Below, piece by piece: positions 7,266 to 14,719 of a DNA stretch of 19,691 nt (position 1 is the first letter of the stretch; each line of letters begins with the position of its first letter). The translations under genes were made by a program, and so were the position numbers. The stretch is from JARRQB01 sp965368585. Its GTDB lineage: Bacteria > Pseudomonadota > Gammaproteobacteria > Chromatiales > Chromatiaceae. The notes beneath the pieces are model-generated. The model did not search any database. It worked only from the letters and a program-made list of their open reading frames with translations, and had not been told where the DNA came from. The DNA lies in assembly GCA_965368585.1 (NCBI GenBank), contig CBDUNM010000098.1, forward strand, positions 1 to 19,691. Reading direction: 5' to 3'.

Positions 7266-9827
7266 CTATTTGGCCACGATGTTGACGAGTTTTTTGGGTA
7301 CGACGATCACCTTGGCGATCTTTTTCCCGTCGGTGAAGCGCAGCACGTTGTCATCGGCCAGTGCGGCGTTCTCAATCGCCTGTCGTTGGGCGTTGGCCGC
7401 CACTTTTACCTTACCGCGCGTCTTGCCGTTGACCTGTACGACGTACTCGATTTCGTCCTGTTGCAGGGCAGACGGGTCCGCTCTTGGCCACCGCGCCGCG
7501 AGGATGTCCGAACCGAACTCCAGTTCTCGCCACAGATAGTGGGTGACGTGCGGGGCGATCGGTGCCAGGAGTCGCAGCACAATGCCGATGCCTTCTTTCA
7601 ACACGGCGTGGTCGCCGGCCGTGTCCCCCAGTTTGTTGAGCACGTTCACGGAGGTCATGCATGCCGATACGACGGTGTTGAACTGCTGACGTTCGTAATC
7701 GTACAGGGCCTTTTTCAAAACGGTGTGAATCTCGCGCCGGGCCGCCAACGGTCGGCCGTTCAGTTGACGCAGGTCACCGTTGCTCGCTCGCAGTCGGTCG
7801 GCTTTTGCGGTTGCCAGGGTCCATAGCCGCTTCAGAAATCGGTGCGCGCCTTCCACGCCTTCGTCGGACCATTCCAACGACTGATCCGGCGGTGCCGCGA
7901 ACATGGTGAACAGGCGCACGGTGTCTGCCCCGTAGCGGTCGATCAGGGTTTGCGGATCGACACCGTTGTTCTTCGATTTTGACATCTTTTCGATGCCGCC
8001 GGGAATCACCGGATTCCCGTCCGATCTGCACACCGCGCGTACGCTGCGACCCTTGTCGTCGCGTTCGACTTCGACGTCGGCGGGGTTGAACCATTCCCTG
8101 GACCCATCGGGGTTTTCGCGGTAGTAGGTGTCGGCGATCACCATGCCCTGCGTCAGCAGCCGGGTGAAGGGTTCGTCGTTGGCTACAAGCCCCTCGTCGC
8201 GCATCAATTTGTTGAAAAAACGCGCGTACAGCAAATGGAGGACGGCGTGTTCGATGCCGCCGATGTACTGGTCCACGGGCAACCAGTATTTGGCGCGATC
8301 ATCCAGCATGGCCTGATCGTTGTCCGGGCAGCAGTAGCGCGCAAAGTACCAACTGGACTCGAAGAAAGTATCGAAGGTGTCGGTTTCGCGCTGATCGCCG
8401 TCTGGCAACTGATAAAATTCGGGCATGCGTTTCAAGGGTGAGCCGGAGCCGTCCACCAGGACATCGGTGGGTAGCTTCACCGGCAAATCAGCCGCTGCCG
8501 TGATCCGGCCATCGGCCTTGTTGATGACCGGTATGGGACACCCCCAATATCGTTGCCGGGAGACCCCCCAGTCCCGCAACCGGTAATTGACCTGTCGTTC
8601 GCCCTTGCCATTGCGCTCCAGCCAGGCGGCAATCGCATCGAAGGCGGCCTCCGATGTCAGGCCGTCGAAGGGTTTGGAGTTTTCCAGCACACCCGGTTCG
8701 ACGTAGGCGCAGGATGTCACCTCGCAAGGCGAGCCGTCCTCGGAATAGATGACCTGCTTTCTGGCGATGCCGTATTTTTCGGCGAACTCCCAGTCGCGCT
8801 GGTCGTGCGCCGGTACTGCCATTACCGCACCGGTGCCGTAACCCATGAGTACGAAATTCGCCGCGTAAATCGGTACGCGTTCACCGTTCACGGGGTGGAT
8901 GGCGTCGATGCCCAGCGCCATGCCGCGTTTTTCCATCGTCTCAATTTCGGCTTCCGAGACGCCACCCCGTTTGCAATCATCGAGGAAGTCCTGCAGGTCG
9001 GGGTTGTCGCGGGCTGCCTGTGCGGCGAGCGGATGCTCGGCGGCCACCGCGACGTAAGTCACGCCCATCAAGGTGTCGGGGCGGGTCGTATAGACCTCCA
9101 GGTCCTGGTCGGAATCGTCGATGCCGAAACGCAGCAAGACGCCAACGGATCGACCGATCCAGTTGCGTTGCATGGTGCGCACCTGCTCCGGCCAGTTGGT
9201 TAACTTGTCGAGGTGCTCGAGCAACTCGTCGGCGTAGTCGGTGATCTTGATGAACCATTGTTCGATGTCGCGCTTCTCGACCGGTGCGCCCGAGCGCCAG
9301 CCTTTTCCGTCGATTACCTGCTCGTTGGCCAACACGGTCCGATCGACGGGGTCCCAGTTCACCGAGGCTTTCTTGCGATAAGCGAGGCCCTTTTTCAGCA
9401 AGCGCGTGAACAGCCACTGTTCCCATTTGTAATAGGCCGGATCACAGGTGGCCAACTCGCGTTCCCAATCGTAGCCGAACCCGAGGCTTTGCAATTGTTC
9501 CTTCATGTACGCGATATTGGCGTAGGTCCACTCGGCCGGGGGTGTGGCGTTTTTGATGGCCGCATTCTCCGCCGGTAGACCGAAGGCATCCCACCCCATC
9601 GGCTGCAGTACGTTCTTGCCCAGCATCCGCTGATAGCGCGCGATGACGTCGCCAATGGTGTAGTTGCGCACGTGACCCATGTGCAGTTTGCCGCTGGGAT
9701 AGGGAAACATCGACAGGCAGTAGAATTTTTTCCGGGTCGGGTCCTCGGTTGCCCGAAACGAACGCTGCTCCTCCCAGTAAGCCTGGGCGTCGGTTTCGAT
9801 CTGTCTGGGGTCGTACTGCAATTCCAT
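7266..9827 (-). CDS. leuS: Leucyl-tRNA synthetase
   Basis: Class I aminoacyl-tRNA synthetase that charges tRNA-Leu. The 853-residue product has the HIGH-type motif HMGH (residues 49-52, in PYPSGKLHMGHVRNYTIGD), the large CP1 editing domain, including YTTRPDTLMGVTYVAVAAEH, a TGAVMAVPAHDQRD editing-site segment, and KMSKS (614-618). The C-terminal VQVNGKTRGKV domain is also present. I used the ATG at 9827 (MELQYDPRQIE) because family members begin near this point; the ATG 27 bases further upstream adds residues not typical of the family. It is the first gene of the leuS-lptE-holA-patatin operon and is divergent from the zinc-ribbon gene. Confidence 0.97.
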   Translation of the reverse strand: MELQYDPRQIETDAQAYWEEQRSFRATEDPTRKKFYCLSMFPYPSGKLHMGHVRNYTIGDVIARYQRMLGKNVLQPMGWDAFGLPAENAAIKNATPPAEWTYANIAYMKEQLQSLGFGYDWERELATCDPAYYKWEQWLFTRLLKKGLAYRKKASVNWDPVDRTVLANEQVIDGKGWRSGAPVEKRDIEQWFIKITDYADELLEHLDKLTNWPEQVRTMQRNWIGRSVGVLLRFGIDDSDQDLEVYTTRPDTLMGVTYVAVAAEHPLAAQAARDNPDLQDFLDDCKRGGVSEAEIETMEKRGMALGIDAIHPVNGERVPIYAANFVLMGYGTGAVMAVPAHDQRDWEFAEKYGIARKQVIYSEDGSPCEVTSCAYVEPGVLENSKPFDGLTSEAAFDAIAAWLERNGKGERQVNYRLRDWGVSRQRYWGCPIPVINKADGRITAAADLPVKLPTDVLVDGSGSPLKRMPEFYQLPDGDQRETDTFDTFFESSWYFARYCCPDNDQAMLDDRAKYWLPVDQYIGGIEHAVLHLLYARFFNKLMRDEGLVANDEPFTRLLTQGMVIADTYYRENPDGSREWFNPADVEVERDDKGRSVRAVCRSDGNPVIPGGIEKMSKSKNNGVDPQTLIDRYGADTVRLFTMFAAPPDQSLEWSDEGVEGAHRFLKRLWTLATAKADRLRASNGDLRQLNGRPLAARREIHTVLKKALYDYERQQFNTVVSACMTSVNVLNKLGDTAGDHAVLKEGIGIVLRLLAPIAPHVTHYLWRELEFGSDILAARWPRADPSALQQDEIEYVVQVNGKTRGKVKVAANAQRQAIENAALADDNVLRFTDGKKIAKVIVVPKKLVNIVAK

Positions 9828-10190
9828 GAATACCCGGTGCAAGAAGTGAATCAAGCGACCAAATATACCGCAGCAGGAGCGGGCTGCATATTGCCGCGGG
9901 CGGAGTTGTTTGGATCCGCAGTCGACAGACTCCGTTGTCCCCGGTCAAGTTGCTATACGCGTACTTTGCGTCAAACTCAGTGTGTGGAGCGCGGTTCGGT
10001 CTCGGGTGAAATCGCAGAAGGCGGCTGCGCGAGGGTTGGTACAGCAATTGGCGTAACGGCAGGTGCCGGGCCCGATCGGCGATGCGTGTTCGTTCGGCAC
10101 CGCATCGGCCGGAGGCTGGCCTCATACGGCACTTCAAAACCCAGACCGTTGTTAACCGGTTTGGTGATGGTTGATTGGAGGTGACAAAGC
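9828..10190. other. Divergent promoter region, leuS / zinc-ribbon gene
   Basis: This 363-base spacer must hold promoters for both outward-facing genes. I found no open frame of recognisable family and no convincing T-box, leader peptide or riboswitch. On the minus strand TATATT near 9860-9870 could be a -10 element for leuS, but no good -35 accompanies it. Confidence 0.4.
10177..10184 (+). promoter_or_regulatory. Near-perfect Shine-Dalgarno of the zinc-ribbon gene
   Basis: GGAGGTGA, fully complementary to the 16S rRNA 3' end core, sits 6 bases before the ATG at 10191. It fixes the start codon and predicts efficient translation. It is the strongest ribosome-binding site I saw in the window. 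Confidence 0.85.
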
Positions 10191-10760
10191 ATGACAAAAC
10201 CGGATAAGAACGACGCCGTCGAGCGCATGGTTTCCGCGTACGAGGCAATGCTCGAACGTGTACACGACGTAGTGGAGGCGGCGGAGAAGAAAACCGTCCC
10301 AATGTTGCGGGAAACACTGCAGGACGCTCGAGAAAAAGCCGTCGAATTGGGCGAGCTGACGCGTGAAGAGGCGGACAAGGTGTCCAAGTATGTCGAGCGC
10401 GATATGCACGACGCCGCGGAATTCATCGCCGAGACCGGTCAGGAGTTTCGCGATTGGTTTCAGTTCGATTGGCAGGTGATCAACCAACGGCTGATGGAGA
10501 TGTTCGCCGGGGTTGCCGATCAGACCAGTCTCGCGTTTCGTGACCTTGCGGAACGGGCGCGTCAGGCGAGTCTGTACCATAGCGAAGAGATCACCGGTCC
10601 GGGTTCACTGACCTGCACCCGGTGCGGCGAGGTGATGCATTTCAGCCACGTCAGCCGGATCCCGCCGTGTCCCGGCTGTCACGGGACCGAATTCAGCCGC
10701 GCGGGTTTCGACCGGACGGCTGAAGACACCGTCGACCAGGGTGATGTCGACGGCGACTAA
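10191..10760 (+). CDS. ybeL: Zinc-ribbon protein, YbeL / DUF1451 family
   Basis: A 189-residue cytoplasmic protein with a long helical N-terminal region (residues 8-130, heptad-like, rich in Glu, Arg, Ala) and a C-terminal zinc ribbon with CTRC (142-145) and CPGC (160-163), the four expected ligands. This layout and its position next to leuS match E. coli YbeL, a DUF1451 protein of unknown function. A strong Shine-Dalgarno precedes the ATG. The acidic tail after residue 172 (DRTAEDTVDQGDVDGD) is probably disordered. It is divergent from leuS and followed by a hairpin, so it seems monocistronic. No enzymatic motif is visible; the ribbon may bind nucleic acid or protein. Confidence 0.88.
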   Translation: MTKPDKNDAVERMVSAYEAMLERVHDVVEAAEKKTVPMLRETLQDAREKAVELGELTREEADKVSKYVERDMHDAAEFIAETGQEFRDWFQFDWQVINQRLMEMFAGVADQTSLAFRDLAERARQASLYHSEEITGPGSLTCTRCGEVMHFSHVSRIPPCPGCHGTEFSRAGFDRTAEDTVDQGDVDGD

Positions 10761-10784
10761 GGGTTTCGGGTCCGGGGCAAGATG

Positions 10785-10808
10785 CGTGGCGGCCATCCGA
10801 CCGCCACG
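10785..10808 (+). terminator. Hairpin after ybeL, between convergent genes
   Basis: Perfect 8-bp stem CGTGGCGG (10785-10792) with CCGCCACG (10801-10808) and an 8-base loop, 24 bases after the ybeL stop and before the end of the convergent glutaredoxin-like gene. No T-run follows on either strand, so a bidirectional terminator is likely but not proven. Confidence 0.5.
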
Positions 10809-10875
10809 GCGGTACCTGGTCTGAACGCCGACTCCCGGTAGCGGTCCGCTGGACCAAGACGCGTCCCCTGGCGGT

Positions 10876-11364
10876 TCAGTGCGCGTAGAACGCTTCGAAT
10901 GCGTCTCGCGAGAAACCGGCCATCACCCTCGCACCGAAGCGAAACAAAGGCACGCCGTCGCCCCCCAGCTCACGAAACTCATGTCTGGCTTCGAGGGATG
11001 CTTCGATATCCTTTTCGACGTAGGGAGCGTCTTCCTGGGCCATATACTGCTTGGCGTTTTTGCAGATACCGCACCATTCGGTGGTGTACAGGGTGAGCGT
11101 GGGTTGGGCCGTTGGCTGTTCGTTCTCTTCGCCGGAGAGTCGGCTCAGATCGACGGGTGTTTGCGGCAGCCGTCGGGTGTTCACCGTCGTGAGTTCGAGC
11201 ACCTCTATCTTCTTGACCTGAGGCGCGGCATCACCCGCCTGCGCGCCGGGTGGTTGATCGCTGATATGGGTCACTCCCCCGCTGTCGCGCCAACTGTACA
11301 GCGCTGCCGAAAGAGGTGTCGCCAAGGTGAAAACCAGCGTTAATGCAAACAAACGTACCAGCAT
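10876..11364 (-). CDS. Exported DUF4124-glutaredoxin-like protein
   Basis: A 162-residue protein with a Sec signal peptide (residues 1 to about 20, ending PLSA), then a DUF4124-type segment (ALYSWRDSGGVTHISDQPPG, 21-40), a linker, and a C-terminal glutaredoxin/thioredoxin-fold domain. The last has TLYTTEWCGICKNAKQYM with active-site Cys98 and Cys101 (CGIC) and a cis-proline motif GDGVPLFRFG (Pro139). It is therefore likely a periplasmic thiol-disulfide protein. Proteins joining DUF4124 to a glutaredoxin domain are known in Proteobacteria but their partners are not. GGGGA lies 8 bases before the ATG. No DsbD-like reductant is seen nearby. The redox direction cannot be told from sequence. Confidence 0.85.
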   Translation of the reverse strand: MLVRLFALTLVFTLATPLSAALYSWRDSGGVTHISDQPPGAQAGDAAPQVKKIEVLELTTVNTRRLPQTPVDLSRLSGEENEQPTAQPTLTLYTTEWCGICKNAKQYMAQEDAPYVEKDIEASLEARHEFRELGGDGVPLFRFGARVMAGFSRDAFEAFYAH

Positions 11365-11452
11365 TGTTTGATTCCCCGATCAAGATTCGCACGACGGCAT
11401 TCGTTGCAATGGTTTTTATGGACGATGAGACACCGCCGCGGACGCCAAGATT

Positions 11453-11469
11453 ACCCCGTGTTGCGGGGT
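11453..11469 (-). terminator. Short GC hairpin between small ORF and glutaredoxin gene
   Basis: ACCCCG and CGGGGT form a 6-bp stem around TGTTG. It lies about 100 bases after the small membrane ORF and 90 bases before the glutaredoxin-like gene, both on the minus strand. No T-tract follows; a weak terminator or attenuator is possible. Nothing else was recognised in 11365-11567. Confidence 0.25.
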
Positions 11470-11567
11470 CCTGGCCAATCGCTTTGCCGCCGGGATCCAG
11501 GACGAAGGGAGCCGTATCGGCACCAGCGCTTCAGCACGGAGCGTTTTTGTATCTAATCTTAACTTAT

Positions 11568-11735
11568 TCAGAGCCCGCCTTTGTCTGACGCGCCTCGCGT
11601 TTCGCCGCTTGTACCCAGTCGTTTCAGAGCGAGGCTGGCAGCTGATTCGTCGCGCCACGTGTAGGTCGCCGCTCCGATGGAGGTGAGCAGACCGAACAAC
11701 ACGGCAATGAGACCAAACCTTCGGTAGCTGTCCAT
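11568..11735 (-). CDS. Small single-pass membrane protein (hypothetical)
   Basis: A 55-residue ORF of unknown function. Residues 7-22 (FGLIAVLFGLLTSIGA) form one hydrophobic segment after a short basic N-terminus, followed by a polar tail. GGAAAG sits a proper distance before the ATG at 11735. The frame is open for 26 more codons upstream, but that part is antisense to the gamma-glutamyltransferase remnant, so I prefer the short start. The stretch AATYTWRDES resembles AALYSWRDSG of the neighbouring DUF4124 protein, which may mean a decayed copy of that signal-plus-DUF4124 unit. It may be a real short protein or a gene fragment. Confidence 0.4.
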   Translation of the reverse strand: MDSYRRFGLIAVLFGLLTSIGAATYTWRDESAASLALKRLGTSGETRGASDKGGL

Positions 11736-11754
11736 AGTCTTTCCGTTTAGGCAC

Positions 11755-11907
11755 ATCGCGCCGGCATTCGCTGCCGTACTGGAGGCGCTCGGCCACAGTG
11801 TGGGCGTCATCACCCAGACCAGCGGCCTGTCGGTGATTCAACCCAGGGACGGGATGCTGGTCGGCGGTGCTGACCAGCGTCGCGACGGCACGGTGGGCGG
11901 CCGGTAA
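11755..11907 (+). pseudogene. ggt: 3' remnant of gamma-glutamyltransferase gene
   Basis: On the plus strand an open frame without its own start encodes about 50 residues ending at TAA 11905-11907. It reads APAFAAVLEALGHSVGVITQ, then TSGLSVIQ, then GMLVGGADQRRDGTVGGR. Gamma-glutamyltransferases end in a very similar way: a helix with LEALGH, a TSGLHAI-type strand, and GGADPRRDG. A whole enzyme has over 500 residues, so about 90% is missing, including the autoprocessing Thr. The frame is closed by TAG at 11725-11727, close to the start of the small minus-strand ORF, so the break lies near 11730-11760. A 10-bp hairpin, perhaps its old terminator, follows six bases after the stop. Confidence 0.72.
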
Positions 11908-11912
11908 CGACG

Positions 11913-11944
11913 GCCACGCGAGAAATCACGGTTCCTCGCGTGGC
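11913..11944. terminator. Long hairpin between ggt remnant and methyltransferase
   Basis: Perfect 10-bp inverted repeat GCCACGCGAG (11913-11922) / CTCGCGTGGC (11935-11944) with a 12-base loop. It lies between the stop of the ggt remnant (+) and the stop of the methyltransferase gene (-), the place for a bidirectional terminator. No T-run follows on either strand. Confidence 0.55.
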
Positions 11945-11953
11945 GCGCGGAGT

Positions 11954-12718
11954 TCAGAATATGCCGCTACCCAGCGGATTGTGTTTCTTCAGCCGTTTGA
12001 GAAACGTGGCAAACTCGAGGCCCCAGAGCCGCTCGGCGGCGCTGGCCCCGATGGCCAGGGACCGGGTGTCGGGCAGGGCGTTGAACGCCATGATGATCAG
12101 ATTGTCGTGTCCCGGTACCGGCAGGCACAACACGCGTCGATCGAACACGCGCCGTAAATTCCAAATCGCCTGAGCGACGTTTGTCGCGTCGTCGATGATC
12201 AGGTTGACGGTCAATACGCCGGTAGCCGTGAGGCGTTGCCGGCAGGTGCTTAGGAACGCCGGTGAGGTTGCCCAGGCCGGGGTTTGCTGGTCGTGTTCGA
12301 GGTCGACCAGGACAAAATCGTACCGCTGGCTCGACCGGGCCGCGTACTCCTGCACGTCCGCGATCTCAAGGCGCCAAGTGCTGTCGGTGGCAGGAAAATC
12401 GAAATAGTCACGCGCGATGCGCGCCACCGCCGGTGAGATTTCGATCGCCTCGCCGCTGATCGCCGCGTCGTGGAAGTGAAACCAACGGGCAACCGCCCCG
12501 CCGCCGCAACCCGCCAGCAATACGTGCTGCGGCCGGTGCACAAACATTAGGTGCCCCAGCATGGCGCGATTGGCCGGGTTCGGCAATTTGCCCGGATCGC
12601 CCAGGTCAATTTCGGATTGCAGGATGGTGTCGTCAAACCACAGACTGCGTCTGCCATCCTCCTGCCAAACCTCGATGCGGCCCGAAGGCGACGTTTCACT
12701 GTGTATACATTCTGACAT
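11954..12718 (-). CDS. Spermidine-synthase-like SAM-dependent methyltransferase
   Basis: A 254-residue Rossmann-fold protein related to the polyamine aminopropyltransferase family. It has VLLAGCGGGAVARWF (66-80, SAM-binding loop), GEAIEISPAVARIARDYF (89-106, acidic residue for the ribose), IADVQEY (119-125), and YDFVLVDLEHD (133-143). True spermidine synthases carry GGGDG in the first motif and an Asp-rich DSSDPxGP loop; here these read GCGGG and VDLEHDQQTP, so putrescine is unlikely to be the substrate. The ATG at 12718 overlaps the TGA of the mgtE remnant by one base (TGATG). The frame extends further upstream to 12943 but that part overlaps the remnant in another frame and looks non-coding. 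No Shine-Dalgarno stands out, so coupling to the upstream frame is likely. Substrate unknown. Confidence 0.8.
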   Translation of the reverse strand: MSECIHSETSPSGRIEVWQEDGRRSLWFDDTILQSEIDLGDPGKLPNPANRAMLGHLMFVHRPQHVLLAGCGGGAVARWFHFHDAAISGEAIEISPAVARIARDYFDFPATDSTWRLEIADVQEYAARSSQRYDFVLVDLEHDQQTPAWATSPAFLSTCRQRLTATGVLTVNLIIDDATNVAQAIWNLRRVFDRRVLCLPVPGHDNLIIMAFNALPDTRSLAIGASAAERLWGLEFATFLKRLKKHNPLGSGIF

Positions 12719-12870
12719 CAGAGCAGATAGCGCGCCGCGATCCCGAGAAACGCCAAGAGCCCGACCACACCCGTCACTGAGGTCAACATCGCGCTGCCCG
12801 CCAGGGCTGGGTCTGTAACCAGTCGATGCAGGGGGAATGGCAACACGGTGCCGAAGGCCAGAATGTCCGG
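12718..12870 (-). pseudogene. mgtE: 3' remnant of mgtE magnesium transporter gene
   Basis: About 50 residues in an open frame ending at TGA 12720-12718 match the last transmembrane hairpin of MgtE: LAFGTVLPFPLHRLVTDPAL, then AGSAMLTSVTGVVGLLAFLG, then IAARYLL. In MgtE this region reads AGTxxPxxLxRxxxDPALAS, TTVTDVVGFxxFLGLA. The Asp of the TVTD motif, which lines the Mg2+ pore (Asp432 in Thermus thermophilus MgtE), is Gly here. Full MgtE has about 450 residues, so nearly 90% is gone. mgtE is commonly found after ptsI in related gammaproteobacteria, which fits its place 118 bases after the ptsI stop. The frame is open upstream to an ATG at 13020 inside ptsI, so a 100-residue product cannot be excluded, but the upstream part resembles nothing. 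Confidence 0.72.
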
Positions 12871-12988
12871 CAGCCGTTGCGGGCGCGCACCATCGAAGAT
12901 TGCGACGGCGGTGTTTACCGGGTGGCTGAACGAAACGCGACATCGCCGGCCGGTGCCGAAAGGGGGGATCCTGCGATTGTCAGCGATC

Positions 12989-14719
12989 TTATGCTTGCGC
13001 AAACGTTGCGAGTACGTCATCGACGTCGGCAGCGTCGAGTTCTTTCATGAGCCGCGTGATGCGCCTTTGAAGGTCGCCTAGGTGGCATTCGCGAACGGTT
13101 TCCTTCACGGTCAGCAATGAGTTTGGTTGCATGCTGAAGGTACGCAACCCCATCCCGATCAGCAAAGGTATGAATCTTACGTCGCCGGCCATCTCACCGC
13201 ACATGCCGATCGGAATACCGGAGTTCTGGCCAGCCAGAATAACGAGTTGTATCAATCTCAATACGGCCGGGTGGGCCGGATCATATAGGTAGTTCACTTC
13301 ATCGTCGATACGGTCGATCGCGAGTGTGTACTGGATCAGGTCATTGGTTCCGATGGACAGAAAATCCAGGTGCCGGCAAAAACTCGCTGCTGCCAATGCC
13401 GCCGCGGGTACTTCGATCATTCCGCCGATCGGCACGTTAGGGTCAAACGCGATACCATCGGCTGCCATTTCATGCATACAGTCTTCGATCAATGCCCGCG
13501 CCTGCATGGCTTCCCAGACATTGGTCAGCATGGGTAGCATGATGCGCAGCGGGCCCAGCGCGGAAGCGCGTAACAGTGCGCGCAACTGGGTGCGAAACAA
13601 TTCAGGCTCTTTCAGGCACAAGCGAATGGCGCGCAGGCCGAGTGCCGGATTGGCGCTGGCGACCGGCATTCCAGCGGCGGCCTGCTTGTCGGCGCCCAAA
13701 TCCAGCGTGCGTACGGTGACCGGCGCGCCGTTCATTCCCTCGACCACGGCGCGATACGCTTCGAAATGCTCGTCTTCGCCGGGCGGACCGGGCCGATTCA
13801 TATACAGGAACTCGGTGCGGTAGAGTCCGACCCCTTGCGCGCCGTTCTGTTTGGCCATCGCCACATCCTCGGGCAGTTCGATATTTGCGAGCAGTTCGAG
13901 ATGCTGCCCGTCGCGCGTCACGGCGGGTTCCGGCCCGAGTCGCCGCAGTGAGACATAGTGCGAACGAACCGCGTCGCGTGCATCCTCGAAGTAACGCTGC
14001 GTGTCGGTATCGAATCCGGCCAACACCACGCCGTGACGAGCGTCGAGGATCAGCGGTTCGCCGTGTTTCAGGAGTTGCATACTGCCGCGCGCGCCGACAA
14101 TCGCGGGAATGTTGAGACTACGCGCCAAGATGGCGGTGTGCGACATGGGTCCGCCGAATTCAGTGACGAAACCGGCCACGCCCCGATGCCCCAGCAAGAT
14201 GGCGTCCGCCGGGGTCAGTTCGTCAGCCAGTGCGATGCGCCCTTCCAGTTGATCGAAGTCTTCGTCGTCCTCGGCACTGAGCAGTTTCTGGATGCGCCCG
14301 ACGACGTGATCGACGTCGTCTTTGCGGGTACGAAGATACGGGTCCGTCATCTCTTCGAATACGCGCACCAGCGCATCCCGACGCAACTGCAACGCCCACT
14401 CCGCACTCAACGCAGCATCACGAATGAGATCGATTGGGCCCTCTGCAATCGCCTTGTCCCCGAGCATCAGCAGGTGCGTGTCGATAAACTCGACGATGTC
14501 CGAGGGCGTGGAGGCGGGAATCTGGTCGCGGATTTCGCGAAGCTGCGCGGCGGCCGCGGTGACTGCCGTCGTAAACCGGTGCACTTCTTTTTCGATCTGC
14601 TGCTTGGGCACACAGCTCGGCGCAACGGCCGTGGTCGGCCCCAGGCGCAATCGGTAGGCGTTGCCGATCGCAACGCCGATGCCGGAGTCGACACCAATGC
14701 CCAGGCAGGCGATGGTCAC
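12989..14719 (-). CDS. ptsI: PEP-protein phosphotransferase, Enzyme I
   Basis: Enzyme I takes phosphate from phosphoenolpyruvate and passes it to HPr. The 576-residue product has the usual order: N-terminal GIGVDSGIGVAIG, the phosphorylated His194 in GGPMSHTAILARSLNIPAIV, the PEP-binding GLYRTEFLYM (298-307) and RTLDLGADK (337-345), and catalytic Cys507 in GMCGEMAGD. There is no N-terminal GAF domain, so this is the PtsI form and not PtsP. The start is GTG at 14719, overlapping the HPr stop by 4 bases (GTGA), with GGAGAG upstream. It is the last complete gene of the PTS cluster. With no EIIB/EIIC in the window it probably serves a regulatory phosphorelay. Confidence 0.96.
   Translation of the reverse strand: MTIACLGIGVDSGIGVAIGNAYRLRLGPTTAVAPSCVPKQQIEKEVHRFTTAVTAAAAQLREIRDQIPASTPSDIVEFIDTHLLMLGDKAIAEGPIDLIRDAALSAEWALQLRRDALVRVFEEMTDPYLRTRKDDVDHVVGRIQKLLSAEDDEDFDQLEGRIALADELTPADAILLGHRGVAGFVTEFGGPMSHTAILARSLNIPAIVGARGSMQLLKHGEPLILDARHGVVLAGFDTDTQRYFEDARDAVRSHYVSLRRLGPEPAVTRDGQHLELLANIELPEDVAMAKQNGAQGVGLYRTEFLYMNRPGPPGEDEHFEAYRAVVEGMNGAPVTVRTLDLGADKQAAAGMPVASANPALGLRAIRLCLKEPELFRTQLRALLRASALGPLRIMLPMLTNVWEAMQARALIEDCMHEMAADGIAFDPNVPIGGMIEVPAAALAAASFCRHLDFLSIGTNDLIQYTLAIDRIDDEVNYLYDPAHPAVLRLIQLVILAGQNSGIPIGMCGEMAGDVRFIPLLIGMGLRTFSMQPNSLLTVKETVRECHLGDLQRRITRLMKELDAADVDDVLATFAQA

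Noticed and set aside
9672..10184. 170-residue plus-strand ORF spanning the leuS start and the divergent spacer
   Set aside because: It runs antisense through the leuS N-terminus and covers the needed promoter region; no domain or ribosome-binding site.
11343..11588. 81-residue plus-strand ORF between the glutaredoxin-like gene and the small ORF
   Set aside because: No similarity recognised and it overlaps the 5' end of one gene and the 3' end of another on the opposite strand.
12719..12943. 75-codon upstream extension of the methyltransferase
   Set aside because: It covers the mgtE remnant in another frame and has low-complexity, non-protein-like content; the overlapping TGATG start fits family length better.
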